Of a stretch of 64,000 nucleotides of DNA, positions 9,255 through 17,527 are shown piece by piece (positions within the stretch are counted from its first letter, which is position 1; the number at the start of each line of letters is the position of its first letter). Location: NCBI GenBank assembly GCA_002409325.1, contig DHUU01000001.1:1-64000 (forward strand), written 5' to 3'. This DNA comes from Bacteroidales bacterium UBA5226. Lineage in GTDB: Bacteria > Bacteroidota > Bacteroidia > Bacteroidales > UBA932. The notes beneath the pieces were generated by a model. It was not told where the DNA came from. It did no database searches and saw only the letters and a list, made by a program, of their open reading frames with translations. The position numbers were made by a program, and so were the translations under genes.

Positions 9255-9446
9255 TTAGCTGCGTCTTACATTGACTGCATTCAATCCCTTTCTGCCTTCT
9301 TGCAAGTCGAAAGTCACCTCATCATTATCCCTAATCCTGTCAATCAGGCCGGATGAATGTACAAAATACTCTTTGGACGTCTTTGTGTCCTTGATAAAAC
9401 CAAAACCTTTGATTTCATCGTAAAATTTAACGGTTCCGTTATTCAT
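9255..9446 (-). CDS. Cold-shock domain protein (CspA family)
   Basis: A 63-residue single OB-fold nucleic-acid-binding protein. RNP1 is KGFGFI near residue 13 and RNP2 is YFVHSS near residue 27. The usual small-Csp core starts NNGTVKFYDEIKGFGFI and ends in NVRRS. Family members act as RNA chaperones that melt secondary structure, induced by cold or expressed constitutively. It is a single-gene unit with its own candidate -7 box upstream and a strong hairpin terminator downstream. Nothing links it to the neighbouring NRPS genes. Confidence 0.95.
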   Translation of the reverse strand: MNNGTVKFYDEIKGFGFIKDTKTSKEYFVHSSGLIDRIRDNDEVTFDLQEGRKGLNAVNVRRS

Positions 9447-9472
9447 TGAAAAAAAAATAAAAATGTGAACTG

Positions 9473-9480
9473 CAAAGTTA
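9473..9480 (-). promoter_or_regulatory. -7 promoter box of the cold-shock gene
   Basis: Minus-strand TAACTTTG fits TAnnTTTG and ends 26 bases before the ATG at 9446, the spacing seen at other unit heads in this window. No clear -33 TTG is visible. Confidence 0.55.
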
Positions 9481-9523
9481 TGATAATAATTTGGATAATT
9501 GTCACATAGCAGTAAAAAATAAT

Positions 9524-10762
9524 TTAAAAAGTAAAACGTAATCCGGCATTGAGATTAAAATTCAGGGGTTTGTCCGTTCGAATGGTATTCACCGGCATTT
9601 TTTTGTTTTCCGGATAAAAAGAAACCCCGGGCTCAGCGAACAAGCCCACTCCTTTGACAATATTGTACTGGGCTCCCAACGTGGCCAGAAACGACCACAT
9701 AATGGGCATGTCACGTGGTGTCAATTGCATTTTCTCGTCCTCCATAGCCTGTTCGTAATCAAAATAGATACATTTCTCAACAGCACCGCCAGCTGCGGCA
9801 TAAGCAGTAAAAAAACGACCCTGTAGAAAATTCCAGCGTATCTTCAGGGGCACGCCCAGATACCAGAGAACACGGTCAGTGACAAACACCGGATCATCCT
9901 GAGTCATAGAATGTACCGAATAAATGGAAGTAGCCAGACGTGTTGCAAACAGCCCACTTTCCACATACCAGCGTTCCGACAGAGGAAATGAAGCAACAAC
10001 TCCAAATGAGACAGGCAAACGGTGCTTGTATTTATAGGTAACATAACTCGCAGGAAGTATGGATGCCTGATCCCCGCTAAGGGTTGCATCATTTAGCAGG
10101 ATGCCTGTACTCGGAAGTCTGTTTTTGTTCATGAACATATCGTCCATTGGTAATGACGCCAGTTTACCGGTCTGGTTGACAGAGAGCAGCCCCGAAGCAG
10201 CAAGCATCATTTTGTTGCGCTTTATCACACGGGTATCCGGTTCCGGAAAGAGGTCTGCCTGGATGGAACGCTCAACTGTTTGTTCTGAACGCAGGTCCGT
10301 TGTTCCTGAAACCGGGGTTTCCTTTTTTTCCTGTTTTGTTTCCGTTGCAGCTTTTTTACCAGGATGTTCCGCTGAAAGAGCAACGGGTGTCGCCTGCCCT
10401 GCGGGCACATCCCCGGCCGGAACGACTGTTACCTTTGCCGTACGACGGTATGAATCTGTATCATACAGCCTGCGCGGCCTGTCTGTCCGGTGAGAAAGAG
10501 TGGTTCCTTTATAACGGAGTTCAATAACCTGGACCGGCCGGATACTGTCAGAGGCATTTTGCCGGCTTAAAAAAAGCAAGGGAATCACGATGGCTGCAGC
10601 ACAGGCTGCCGAAAGGCCAATCCTTCTCAAAAGCCTGACATTGTAAAAGCGACGGACTTTTTGCTCCATGCGGATCCAGGATGCCCCGGTGTCAAAAGAC
10701 ACAGGTGCCTGGTTCATCCGGTTGCGAATGGTTTGGATCCACTTATCGTTGTTTGCTTTCAT
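9524..10762 (-). CDS. Dual-membrane anti-sigma factor/outer-membrane beta-barrel hybrid (Dma-like)
   Basis: A 412-residue protein with no cleavable signal peptide. Residues 1-47 are polar and presumably cytoplasmic; one membrane helix follows (about 48-66, IGLSAACAAAIVIPLLFL). A long Pro/Thr/Lys/Glu-rich low-complexity linker runs to about 215. The C-terminal ~190 residues alternate as an outer-membrane beta-barrel and end in NLNAGLRFTF with the terminal Phe typical of BAM substrates. It overlaps the ECF sigma gene by 20 bases. This matches the dual membrane-spanning anti-sigma factors described in Bacteroides thetaiotaomicron, where the cytoplasmic head holds the sigma factor and the barrel sits in the outer membrane. 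The sigma-binding function is inferred from position and architecture; older annotations call such proteins porin-family. Confidence 0.75.
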   Translation of the reverse strand: MKANNDKWIQTIRNRMNQAPVSFDTGASWIRMEQKVRRFYNVRLLRRIGLSAACAAAIVIPLLFLSRQNASDSIRPVQVIELRYKGTTLSHRTDRPRRLYDTDSYRRTAKVTVVPAGDVPAGQATPVALSAEHPGKKAATETKQEKKETPVSGTTDLRSEQTVERSIQADLFPEPDTRVIKRNKMMLAASGLLSVNQTGKLASLPMDDMFMNKNRLPSTGILLNDATLSGDQASILPASYVTYKYKHRLPVSFGVVASFPLSERWYVESGLFATRLATSIYSVHSMTQDDPVFVTDRVLWYLGVPLKIRWNFLQGRFFTAYAAAGGAVEKCIYFDYEQAMEDEKMQLTPRDMPIMWSFLATLGAQYNIVKGVGLFAEPGVSFYPENKKMPVNTIRTDKPLNFNLNAGLRFTF

Positions 10763-11261
10763 ATTCTTTTATAAGCCTGACAAGCAGGCATTTAGCCCTA
10801 TAAAATTGTGAGGATGAGGTCCTTTCCTGTATGCCCAGCTGTTGGGCAATCTCTTTATGGGACATGCCATCAAATACATAGAGATTGAAAACTGTCCGGT
10901 ACCCCGCTGGTAAATCCCCTATTAAACGTTGCAACACATCAAGGGGAATTTTTTCGGTGGCTTCTTCCAGAAAGGAGTCCCCTGTGGGATCAGGGACCGA
11001 TTCAACCGGTTTGCTTTCCCTGAGCACATCTTTTTTCCGGTAACTCTGCAAACAGGTATTGATCATGATCCTTTCCATCCAGGCCCTCAAAGAACCTTCT
11101 CCCCTGTCTGTGAATTTATCCAGTGAACGGAATACCTGCATAAATCCGTCATGCATATAATCCTCTGCCTCTTCCCTACCCGGGGAGTACCGCAAACAAA
11201 CTGTAAACATGCGCTTTGCGTACTTTTCGTATATTTCTTTCCAAAGCTCCCTGTCTTTCAT
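10743..11261 (-). CDS. ECF (group IV) RNA polymerase sigma factor
   Basis: A 172-residue alternative sigma factor. Region 2 spans about residues 10-75 (YMHDGFMQVFRSLDKF, then GSLRAWMERIMINTCLQSYRK at 2.3-2.4). Region 4 is an HTH at about 110-165 (LPAGYRTVFNLYVFDGMSHKEIAQQLGI). Length and the absence of regions 1 and 3 are typical of ECF sigmas. The gene reads into the anti-sigma/barrel gene with a 20-base overlap, so the two are co-translated. No perfect TAnnTTTG box lies close to its start, which would fit self-activation, though that is inference. It probably controls its own operon and perhaps the divergent NigD-like gene. Confidence 0.93.
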   Translation of the reverse strand: MKDRELWKEIYEKYAKRMFTVCLRYSPGREEAEDYMHDGFMQVFRSLDKFTDRGEGSLRAWMERIMINTCLQSYRKKDVLRESKPVESVPDPTGDSFLEEATEKIPLDVLQRLIGDLPAGYRTVFNLYVFDGMSHKEIAQQLGIQERTSSSQFYRAKCLLVRLIKEYESKQR

Positions 11262-11397
11262 CTGCTTTTACGGTCAATCTTTAAATGCACGAGGCTCAGT
11301 AATACTGCTTATTGAAAAAATATTTCTTACTTAGACGCAGTATAAAATCAAATGATGCAATTATTATACAGAAAGATCAATCTAAAGTAACAAAAAT
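11262..11397. promoter_or_regulatory. Divergent intergenic region, sigma operon / NigD-like gene
   Basis: 136 AT-rich bases between the sigma gene (leftward) and the NigD-like gene (rightward). The plus strand has no TAnnTTTG box near the NigD-like start, unlike most unit heads in this window. The minus strand has one match (TATTTTTG, 11391-11398), about 130 bases from the sigma ATG. The region may hold ECF-sigma-dependent promoters; I cannot define their motif. Confidence 0.4.
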
Positions 11398-12138
11398 ATG
11401 AGACGAACCATTAAAATTACCTTATTAATTACTGCGGCCGCCCTGATCATGACTTTGGGTTCCTGCAGCAAATGGCTGAATCCGGGCGAAGAGACTCGGG
11501 TTGTATGGGCTACCATATTAACCTCTTATGACTTGCCCTTGAGTGAGGAATATCCCTATTATTTCATCACCGATGACACTTTGCTGTACTGTCCTATGAA
11601 CCACACCTCTATCAACGATGATTTTGAACCTATAGACGGTCAGAGGCTCATCCTGTATTACAAATTCCATAGCACAACTACCCAGGTAGAAAGTGATCAA
11701 GAAGAGACACTAGAGCCCGGGGACATCAAGTACATTGACATTGTACAGATGCAACTGGTTGACACTAAGAATTTCATTAATACAAGCGAGCCGGACACCC
11801 TTGGTACTGACAGGGTTGAGCCGCAATATTTATGGTTTGCAGGAGGCGGACTGGGTACAAAGCGCTACCTGAACCTTCAACTTTCCATACAGGCATACAA
11901 TCCGGAAAAGCATACCTTTAGCCTGGCTTATGACCTGAACCGGGAAACGCCCCTGGAAGAGGGCTACTATTGCCTGGAATTGCGTCATCAGAGCAAAAAC
12001 GATCCCCTGATCAACAATTACACTACCCTGCTGTCTTATCCTCTTGAAGGTGCTTGCATAGAAGAAGGAGTTAAGGGGTTGAAAATCAAAGTAAACACGA
12101 TTACTCACGGACTTAAAGTCTATACACTGGATTATTGA
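11398..12138 (+). CDS. NigD-like lipoprotein
   Basis: A 246-residue lipoprotein with a hydrophobic leader and lipobox LGSC (Cys23). The body resembles Bacteroidetes NigD-like proteins: an early strand segment, YYFITDDTLLYCP, the IDGQRLILYYKF stretch typical of the NigD N-terminal domain, and a C-terminal beta-sandwich-like part. Family length is about 230-260 residues. The molecular role of NigD proteins is unresolved; in B. thetaiotaomicron NigD-like lipoproteins are linked to the dual-membrane anti-sigma system that affects outer-membrane vesiculation. Its divergent position next to just such a sigma/anti-sigma pair supports the assignment. A strong hairpin terminator follows. Confidence 0.7.
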   Translation: MRRTIKITLLITAAALIMTLGSCSKWLNPGEETRVVWATILTSYDLPLSEEYPYYFITDDTLLYCPMNHTSINDDFEPIDGQRLILYYKFHSTTTQVESDQEETLEPGDIKYIDIVQMQLVDTKNFINTSEPDTLGTDRVEPQYLWFAGGGLGTKRYLNLQLSIQAYNPEKHTFSLAYDLNRETPLEEGYYCLELRHQSKNDPLINNYTTLLSYPLEGACIEEGVKGLKIKVNTITHGLKVYTLDY

Positions 12139-12171
12139 TCTGCTTTTATGGTTAAATGCAGTTTTGCTCCG

Positions 12172-12197
12172 CCCCGCTTTTTAAGCGGGGTTTTTTT
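12172..12197 (+). terminator. Rho-independent terminator of the NigD-like gene
   Basis: An 8-base-pair GC-rich stem CCCCGCTT/AAGCGGGG with a TTT loop, followed by seven Ts. It lies 33 bases past the stop codon at 12138. Confidence 0.92.
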
Positions 12198-12204
12198 ATT
12201 TTTG
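12197..12204 (+). promoter_or_regulatory. -7 promoter box of the lactonase gene
   Basis: TATTTTTG matches TAnnTTTG and ends 14 bases before the ATG at 12219. Its first T is the last T of the preceding terminator's T-tract, so the terminator and promoter abut. Confidence 0.55.
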
Positions 12205-12218
12205 TAGAAAATTAGATT

Positions 12219-13331
12219 ATGAAGCATTATGCCTTATTGATAGCAGCCATGATGGTGATTAGCTCCTGCAGTCCGGGACAGGATGAACTTACGCTGGTTG
12301 TTGGCACATATACAACCGGAAATAGTCATGGAATCTATACATTAAAATTATCTCTTAAGACCGGGGACTTGGTATTGCTTGACAGCACGGCAGCTGACAA
12401 CCCTTCTTATCTGGCAGTGACCACCGGTCAGAACCTGGTTTATGCTGTTCATGAAAGCGGTCCTGCCTCGGCTTTGTCTGCGTTTTCATACAGCGGAGAA
12501 ATCGGTAATCTGGTGCTACCCGGGCGTAAAGAGAATGACTGTAATCTGAAACCACTCTGGCGCATTGAAAATCCCGGATCGGACCCCTGTCTTGTGGCCG
12601 CTGATCCTGCCGGACGTTATGTGGTCACGGCAGACTATTCTTCAGGCTCCGTGACTTTTTATGGAATGGAAGGCAACGGTATCGAACGACAATTCACATT
12701 CACCGGATCAGGACCCGATGAGCGAAGGCAACGTTCATCACACGTTCATTGTGTGGTTTTTTCTCCCGATTACCGACACCTTTTCGCAGCCGATCTGGGA
12801 GCTGACCGCATATACGTTTTTGACAAAGATTCAGCAGGTATTCCCCTACTCAAAGACACAGTGGGCCTTGACCCCGGAAGCGGTCCCAGACACCTTGTAT
12901 TCAACCACACAGGCAACAGAGCATACCTAATAAACGAACTTTCAGGAATGGTTAGTGTTTTTGAGCACGACAAAGGTAAACTGAATCAGATTCAATCAAT
13001 AGTGGCAGACACCTGTCAGGCCCGCGGGAGCGCCCACATAGCCCTATCGGGAGATGGCCGGTTCCTGTATGTTTCTACGCGGTTGCAGGGTGACGGGTTG
13101 GTCATTTTCCGGGTAAATGGGGCCGACGGCAGGCTGACAAGGGCAGGATACCAGCCAACAGGAAGCCACCCAAGGCATTTTTTGATCACCCCTGATGACC
13201 GGTGGGTTCTGGTATCATGTAAAAATGAAAACCACATAGAAGTATTCAGCCGGGATGTGCAATCGGGGCTTCTCAACGATACGGGGAAACGTATGATTCT
13301 GGAACAACCTGTCTGTATAGGGGTGTTGTAG
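12219..13331 (+). CDS. Lactonase-family beta-propeller lipoprotein (6-phosphogluconolactonase-like)
   Basis: A 370-residue protein with signal and lipobox ISSC (Cys17), then repeated propeller-blade sequences of the lactonase family (YbhE type): LVVGTYTTGNSHGIYTL at the start, PSYLAVT, DPAGRYVVTADYSSGSV, HCVVFSPDYRHLFAADLGADRIYVF, GPRHLVFN, and HPRHFLITPDDRWVLVSCKNENHIEVF. E. coli YbhE hydrolyses 6-phosphogluconolactone in the cytoplasm, but the lipobox predicts membrane anchoring outside the cytoplasm. A different lactone or a binding role is therefore likely. It is monocistronic and convergent with the pirin gene; between the stops lies a 10-base palindrome (13334-13343) too short to call a terminator. 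Confidence 0.85.
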   Translation: MKHYALLIAAMMVISSCSPGQDELTLVVGTYTTGNSHGIYTLKLSLKTGDLVLLDSTAADNPSYLAVTTGQNLVYAVHESGPASALSAFSYSGEIGNLVLPGRKENDCNLKPLWRIENPGSDPCLVAADPAGRYVVTADYSSGSVTFYGMEGNGIERQFTFTGSGPDERRQRSSHVHCVVFSPDYRHLFAADLGADRIYVFDKDSAGIPLLKDTVGLDPGSGPRHLVFNHTGNRAYLINELSGMVSVFEHDKGKLNQIQSIVADTCQARGSAHIALSGDGRFLYVSTRLQGDGLVIFRVNGADGRLTRAGYQPTGSHPRHFLITPDDRWVLVSCKNENHIEVFSRDVQSGLLNDTGKRMILEQPVCIGVL

Positions 13332-13363
13332 TTCCAGGCCTGGGTTGCAGTATCAAGGCGGGG

Positions 13364-14251
13364 TTATAGTATCAGGAAAGTAGGTTCTTTGTGTTTGATG
13401 AAAGTTCCTTCATCCAACTCCCTGAAAGCCAGGTCCAGTTCTTCTTTAGTATTCATGACAATGGGGCCGCCCCAAGATACGGGTTCATTCAGGGGTTTCC
13501 CGGCAATGACCAGGAATCGTGCACCCTCCGCTCCGGAAAGGGCGCTCACTGTATCGTTAGCTTCTTCTGACGTTCCGGTAGGTGCCATGAGCATGGCACA
13601 TCCCTTTGTTTCAAAAGAATCCAGTCCTTCTGCCTGGAGCTTGCCGTCCAATAGATAAAAGAATAAGGTATGGCTATTGGGGGTCTGGTCAGATTCCCAA
13701 CGGGTATTGGGCGCCAAGGTTATATCCAGATACTGAACCTCCCTGAAACCCCCGTTCATTGGTCCGCTATGACCGTTAAAATTTCCTGAGAGAACCCTTA
13801 CCACTGCACCATCGGAGTTTAGCACGGGTACGTCTTCCTGAAGGATATCCCTGTATGTGGGAATGGTCATTTTCTCACTGGCAGGCAGGTTGACCCATAA
13901 CTGGCAACCCAGCATGCGTGGCGATGCTTTTGGCATTTCCTGGTGAATGATCCCGGAGCCGGCTGTCATCCACTGACATTGCAGGTTCCCTATGGTTCCT
14001 TTGTTTCCAAGACTGTCCATATGTTCTATGGAGCCTTCCACCAGGTAGGTCACTGTCTCTATACCGCGGTGAGGATGCCATGGGAATCCCCTGGTATAAT
14101 CATCTGGATCTATGGAATCAAAACCGTCCAGCATCAGGAACGGATCGTATTGTTGAATGGTTTTAAGGCCCAATACCCTGCGTAACCTCACGCCGGCGCC
14201 ATCAACGGCATCTTTTCCGCGATCGGTTCGTATGCAAATTCTTTTCTTCAT
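13364..14251 (-). CDS. Pirin family protein (bicupin)
   Basis: A 295-residue cytoplasmic cupin protein. The pirin metal site is visible in the first cupin: FPWHPHRGIETVTYLVEG supplies two His, and GSGIIHQE a third His and a Glu. A second C-terminal cupin follows. Bacterial pirins act as quercetin dioxygenases or as redox-responsive regulators; the substrate here is unknown. A longer open frame reaches 14449, but its extra 66 residues overlap the aldo/keto reductase and look random. The ATG at 14251 gives the standard pirin start KKRICIRT and lies 11 bases past the reductase stop, so the two genes are an operon. Confidence 0.92.
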   Translation of the reverse strand: MKKRICIRTDRGKDAVDGAGVRLRRVLGLKTIQQYDPFLMLDGFDSIDPDDYTRGFPWHPHRGIETVTYLVEGSIEHMDSLGNKGTIGNLQCQWMTAGSGIIHQEMPKASPRMLGCQLWVNLPASEKMTIPTYRDILQEDVPVLNSDGAVVRVLSGNFNGHSGPMNGGFREVQYLDITLAPNTRWESDQTPNSHTLFFYLLDGKLQAEGLDSFETKGCAMLMAPTGTSEEANDTVSALSGAEGARFLVIAGKPLNEPVSWGGPIVMNTKEELDLAFRELDEGTFIKHKEPTFLIL

Positions 14252-14262
14252 ATAGTATTTTT

Positions 14263-15243
14263 TTATGATTCCAGGAGCAACAATTCTTCCTGCGTGAAGG
14301 CAGGGGCAGCGGTTGATCCCAGGTTTTCTTCCAATTGTTCTATAGTTCTGGCACCAATGAGTACCGAGGTCACCCGTGGATCTTTCAGGAGCCAGGAAAT
14401 GGCCATCTGGGAGAGCGTCTGGCCCCGTTTGTCGGCTACCGTCTTCCATCGCCTTATCATCTCCAGCAACCCGTGCGTTATGTTTTGCCGCCTCAGGGCC
14501 CCTGTAGGTCTGTCAGCCCTGGATCCGGCGGGTATGCCATCCAGGTATTTGCCAGTAAGCATTCCCTGTGCCAGGGGTGAAAAGGCAATGCACCCCACCC
14601 CTTCTTTTTCCAGCAGATCCAGAAGACCCTGTTCCACCCGGCGTTCCAGAAGGGAATATTTGGGCTGGTGGATCAGACAGGGCGTGCCCATGTTGCGAAG
14701 GATGGAAAAGGCTTTCTTTGCTTTATCTTTTGGGTAATTTGATATCCCGGCATACAGCGCTTTCCCGCAGTGCACGGCCTGCGCCAGGGCGCCCATGGTT
14801 TCTTCCAGCGGGGTGTCCGGATCGTGCCTGTGCGAATAAAAAATATCCACATAAGGCACTCCCATCCGCTGTAGGCTCTGATCCAGGCTGGCAAGCAGGT
14901 ATTTGCGCGAGCCCCAGTTTCCGTAGGGTCCGGGCCACATGTCGTATCCTGCCTTGGTGGAAATGATGAGTTGGTCACGGTAGGCCGCAAGGTCCTGTCT
15001 CAGGACTTTCCCAAAATTGCTTTCTGCAGAGCCGTAAGGGGGACCGTAATTGTTAGCTAGGTCAAAATGGGTGATTCCGCAGTCGAATGCCTTGAGGATT
15101 ATTTCGCGTCCGCTGGAAAAATCGTCCACGTCTCCAAAATTGTGCCACAATCCAAGGGATATGGCAGGAAGTTGAAGCCCGCTGCGGCCGCTTCGGCGGT
15201 ATGACATCTGATCGTATCTGTTTTCAAATGGTATGTAACCCAT
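14263..15243 (-). CDS. Aldo/keto reductase, YghZ/Gpr-like
   Basis: A 326-residue NADPH-dependent oxidoreductase with an (alpha/beta)8 barrel. The catalytic tetrad is recognisable: Asp and Tyr in HFDLANNYGPPYGSAE, Lys in LIISTKAGYD, and His in DIFYSHRHDPDTP. The N-terminus FENRYDQMSYRRSGRSGLQLP closely follows E. coli YghZ (L-glyceraldehyde-3-phosphate reductase), and the LGLWHNFGDVDDF motif is typical of that subgroup. I prefer ATG 15243 over ATG 15252: it matches the family start and leaves a leader after the nearer of two candidate -7 boxes. Substrate is inferred only from family similarity. First gene of a two-gene unit with pirin. Confidence 0.88.
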   Translation of the reverse strand: MGYIPFENRYDQMSYRRSGRSGLQLPAISLGLWHNFGDVDDFSSGREIILKAFDCGITHFDLANNYGPPYGSAESNFGKVLRQDLAAYRDQLIISTKAGYDMWPGPYGNWGSRKYLLASLDQSLQRMGVPYVDIFYSHRHDPDTPLEETMGALAQAVHCGKALYAGISNYPKDKAKKAFSILRNMGTPCLIHQPKYSLLERRVEQGLLDLLEKEGVGCIAFSPLAQGMLTGKYLDGIPAGSRADRPTGALRRQNITHGLLEMIRRWKTVADKRGQTLSQMAISWLLKDPRVTSVLIGARTIEQLEENLGSTAAPAFTQEELLLLES

Positions 15244-15249
15244 AATATG

Positions 15250-15270
15250 CAAATATAAAGTGCAAATATA
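15250..15270 (-). promoter_or_regulatory. Tandem -7 boxes before the aldo/keto reductase
   Basis: Two identical minus-strand TATATTTG boxes (15263-15270 and 15250-15257) sit in a direct repeat of 13-base period (TGCAAATATAA on the plus strand). The upstream copy ends 19 bases before ATG 15243, a good spacing; the nearer copy is probably too close to serve that start. Confidence 0.5.
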
Positions 15271-15274
15271 ATCT

Positions 15275-15282
15275 TATTTTTG
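15275..15282 (+). promoter_or_regulatory. -7 promoter box of the GH3 gene
   Basis: TATTTTTG fits TAnnTTTG and ends 17 bases before ATG 15300. It is divergent from the reductase promoters only 5 bases away, so the two units may compete for or share regulation. Confidence 0.5.
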
Positions 15283-15299
15283 CAGGTAAATTTTAGATC

Positions 15300-17486
15300 A
15301 TGACACATAACAGGTATTTAAAAATTTTGGTACTCCTGATAACAGGAACGTTTTTTGTTCCAAGACTGGGAGCCCAGCACCACACCTTCCACAACACAGA
15401 TCTTTCAGACAGCATACGTGTTGACCTCCTTCTGGATATGCTTACCCTGGAAGAAAAGATAAACCTGCTCTCAACCAACCTGGGGGTTCCGCGGCTGGGA
15501 ATACGCAATGCCTGGCACTCGGAAGGGTTGCACGGCATGGCCCTGGGCGGTCCTGCCCACTGGGGAGGAAAAGAGGACTCCCCCACAAGCACTTTCCCAC
15601 AGGCCTACGGACTTGGTTCCACCTGGGACACAGCATTGGTAAAAAAAGTAGCTGAAATTGAAGCACAGGAGATCCGGTATTACACGCAACGCACCCCTGA
15701 GCCCAAAGGTGGTCTGGTGATGCGTGCCCCAAATGCCGACCTGGCCAGGGATCCCCGCTGGGGAAGGACCGAGGAGAGCTTTGGCGAAGACGCTTACCTT
15801 GCTTCCCGGATGACCGTTTCGTTTATCAAGGGGTTGCAGGGGGATCATCCCCGGTACTGGAAGAGCGCCTCGCTAATGAAACATTTTATGGCCAACAGTA
15901 ACGAGGACGGGCGTGATTCCACCTCTTCCGATTTTGATGAAAGACTTTTCCGTGAATATTATTCCTATCCTTTTTACAAAGGCATCACAGAAGGCGGCTC
16001 TCGTGCCTTCATGGCCTCCTACAATGCCTGGAACGGGATTCCCATGACCATACACCCCATCCTGAACAGTATTACCCGCAGGGAATGGGGTAACAACGGG
16101 ATCATTTGTACAGACGGGGGCGCACTTCGCCTGTTGATTACCGCCCACAAAGCCTTTCCCACCCTGTGGGAAGGGGCTGCTGCCGTGGTGAAAGCCACTG
16201 TGGGGCAGTTTCTGGATGATTACCTTTTGGCTGTTAATCAAGCTATTACATACGGAGTTCTTACCGAAGGTGACATAGACAAAGCCATACGCGGGAACCT
16301 GTACGTAGCCCTGAAGCTGGGTCTGCTGGACAGCCCCATGGATTACGCTGCCCAGCCCTACACAGGTATTGGCGTGAGCCAGATGGAAGAGCCCTGGGAA
16401 AAACAGGAAGTCAAGGATTTTGTGCGCCTGGTGACCGCCAAATCGGCCATTCTCCTGAAAAACAAACCGGCAGGAGGCGAAAGGACGCCCCTGCTTCCCC
16501 TGAATTCCGCCAAGATCCGTTCCATTGCGGTAATAGGGCCACGGGCCGATGAGGTGATCTTTGACTGGTACAGCGGCACCCCGGCTTATACGGTAACCAT
16601 CCTGGAAGGGATCCGTAATGCTGTAGGGCCGGATGTGGAAGTCTTTTACGAGCCGTCCAATTCTATGGACAAAGCTTTTATTGCGGCTTCCAAAGCCGAT
16701 GTGGCGGTGGTATGCATTGGCAACCACCCCTACGGCACCAACGCCCGGTGGTTCTATTCTCCTGTTCCCAGCGACGGGCGCGAAGCCGTGGACCGCAAAG
16801 CACTCACCCTGGAGCAGGAAGACCTGGCCAAGGTGATCCTGAAGGCAAATCCCAGGACCGTACTGGCGCTGGTTAGCAGTTTTCCCTTTGCCATCAACTG
16901 GTCACAGGAACACATTCCTGCCATAGTCCATATTACCAACAATTCCCAGGAATTGGGAAACGGGCTGGCCGATGTTCTGTTCGGGAAAGTGAATCCCGCG
17001 GGCAGGACCACCCAGACCTGGGTCAGAGATATTGCCGACCTGCCCCCCATGATGGATTACAATATCCGCAACGGAAGAACATATATGTACTTTAAAGGAG
17101 AACCGCTTTATCCCTTTGGTTACGGATTGAGCTACACCTCCTTTGCCTATGGTTCGCTTAAAATGCCGGAAAGCTTTACAGACACGGTACAGATAGAAGT
17201 CATGATCCGCAATACCGGGCCTCTGGATGGAGAGGAAGTGGTGCAATTGTATGTGGCTTATCCTTCTTCTGCCCTAGAGCGTCCGGTCAGGCAGCTGGCA
17301 GGGTTCGAACGCGTTCTGGTTCCTGCCGGGGAAACACGAAAAATTATCCTGTCGCTCAAAGCTTCTGATTTGGCATACTGGGATGTTGAAAAGCAACGGT
17401 TTGCGGTTGAAAAAGGCAAGGTAAGGGTCCTGGTGGGAAGTTCCTCGGCGGACATTAGATCAGAGGGAATTCTCGAAATAATGTAA
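15300..17486 (+). CDS. Glycoside hydrolase family 3, secreted (beta-xylosidase/glucosidase type)
   Basis: A 728-residue enzyme with an N-terminal signal peptide (hydrophobic ILVLLITGTFFV, then RLGAQ). The GH3 N-terminal barrel has LTLEEKINLL, the WHSEGLHGMA motif typical of the xylosidase-like GH3 branch, DPRWGRTEESFGED, and KHFMANSNEDGRD. The catalytic nucleophile is Asp272 in GIICTDGGAL. The GH3 C-terminal sandwich domain runs from about 380 to 600, followed by the Fn3-like domain (PFGYGLSYTSFAYG onward). It lacks the NagZ signature, so it is not a cell-wall hexosaminidase. It probably trims plant or dietary beta-linked oligosaccharides in the periplasm. Single gene with its own -7 box, directly upstream of the aryl-polyene operon but on a separate promoter. 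Confidence 0.93.
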   Translation: MTHNRYLKILVLLITGTFFVPRLGAQHHTFHNTDLSDSIRVDLLLDMLTLEEKINLLSTNLGVPRLGIRNAWHSEGLHGMALGGPAHWGGKEDSPTSTFPQAYGLGSTWDTALVKKVAEIEAQEIRYYTQRTPEPKGGLVMRAPNADLARDPRWGRTEESFGEDAYLASRMTVSFIKGLQGDHPRYWKSASLMKHFMANSNEDGRDSTSSDFDERLFREYYSYPFYKGITEGGSRAFMASYNAWNGIPMTIHPILNSITRREWGNNGIICTDGGALRLLITAHKAFPTLWEGAAAVVKATVGQFLDDYLLAVNQAITYGVLTEGDIDKAIRGNLYVALKLGLLDSPMDYAAQPYTGIGVSQMEEPWEKQEVKDFVRLVTAKSAILLKNKPAGGERTPLLPLNSAKIRSIAVIGPRADEVIFDWYSGTPAYTVTILEGIRNAVGPDVEVFYEPSNSMDKAFIAASKADVAVVCIGNHPYGTNARWFYSPVPSDGREAVDRKALTLEQEDLAKVILKANPRTVLALVSSFPFAINWSQEHIPAIVHITNNSQELGNGLADVLFGKVNPAGRTTQTWVRDIADLPPMMDYNIRNGRTYMYFKGEPLYPFGYGLSYTSFAYGSLKMPESFTDTVQIEVMIRNTGPLDGEEVVQLYVAYPSSALERPVRQLAGFERVLVPAGETRKIILSLKASDLAYWDVEKQRFAVEKGKVRVLVGSSSADIRSEGILEIM

Positions 17487-17493
17487 AAAAAAG

Positions 17494-17501
17494 TATCTTT
17501 G
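17494..17501 (+). promoter_or_regulatory. -7 promoter box of the aryl-polyene operon
   Basis: TATCTTTG matches TAnnTTTG and ends 26 bases before ATG 17528. It is the only exact match in the 41-base gap before the operon; no clear -33 TTG is seen. Since the next genes run co-directionally with tiny gaps to 39705, this is the probable main promoter. Confidence 0.6.
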
Positions 17502-17527
17502 CTGATTAATTTATTCCATACTTTTTT

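Noticed and set aside
13334..13380. Palindrome CCAGGCCTGG and an imperfect 19-base direct repeat between lactonase and pirin stops
   Set aside because: Short, no T-tract, partly within the pirin end; not enough for a terminator or operator call.
14252..14449. 66-residue N-terminal extension of pirin
   Set aside because: Overlaps the reductase coding sequence; the pirin family starts at the ATG 14251.
15873..16727. 284-codon minus-strand frame inside the GH3 gene
   Set aside because: Antisense shadow of a conserved enzyme; no recognisable protein features.
15300..17486. GH3 enzyme as NagZ for cell-wall recycling
   Set aside because: Lacks the NagZ KH(F/I)PG signature and has the three-domain xylosidase/glucosidase layout with signal peptide.
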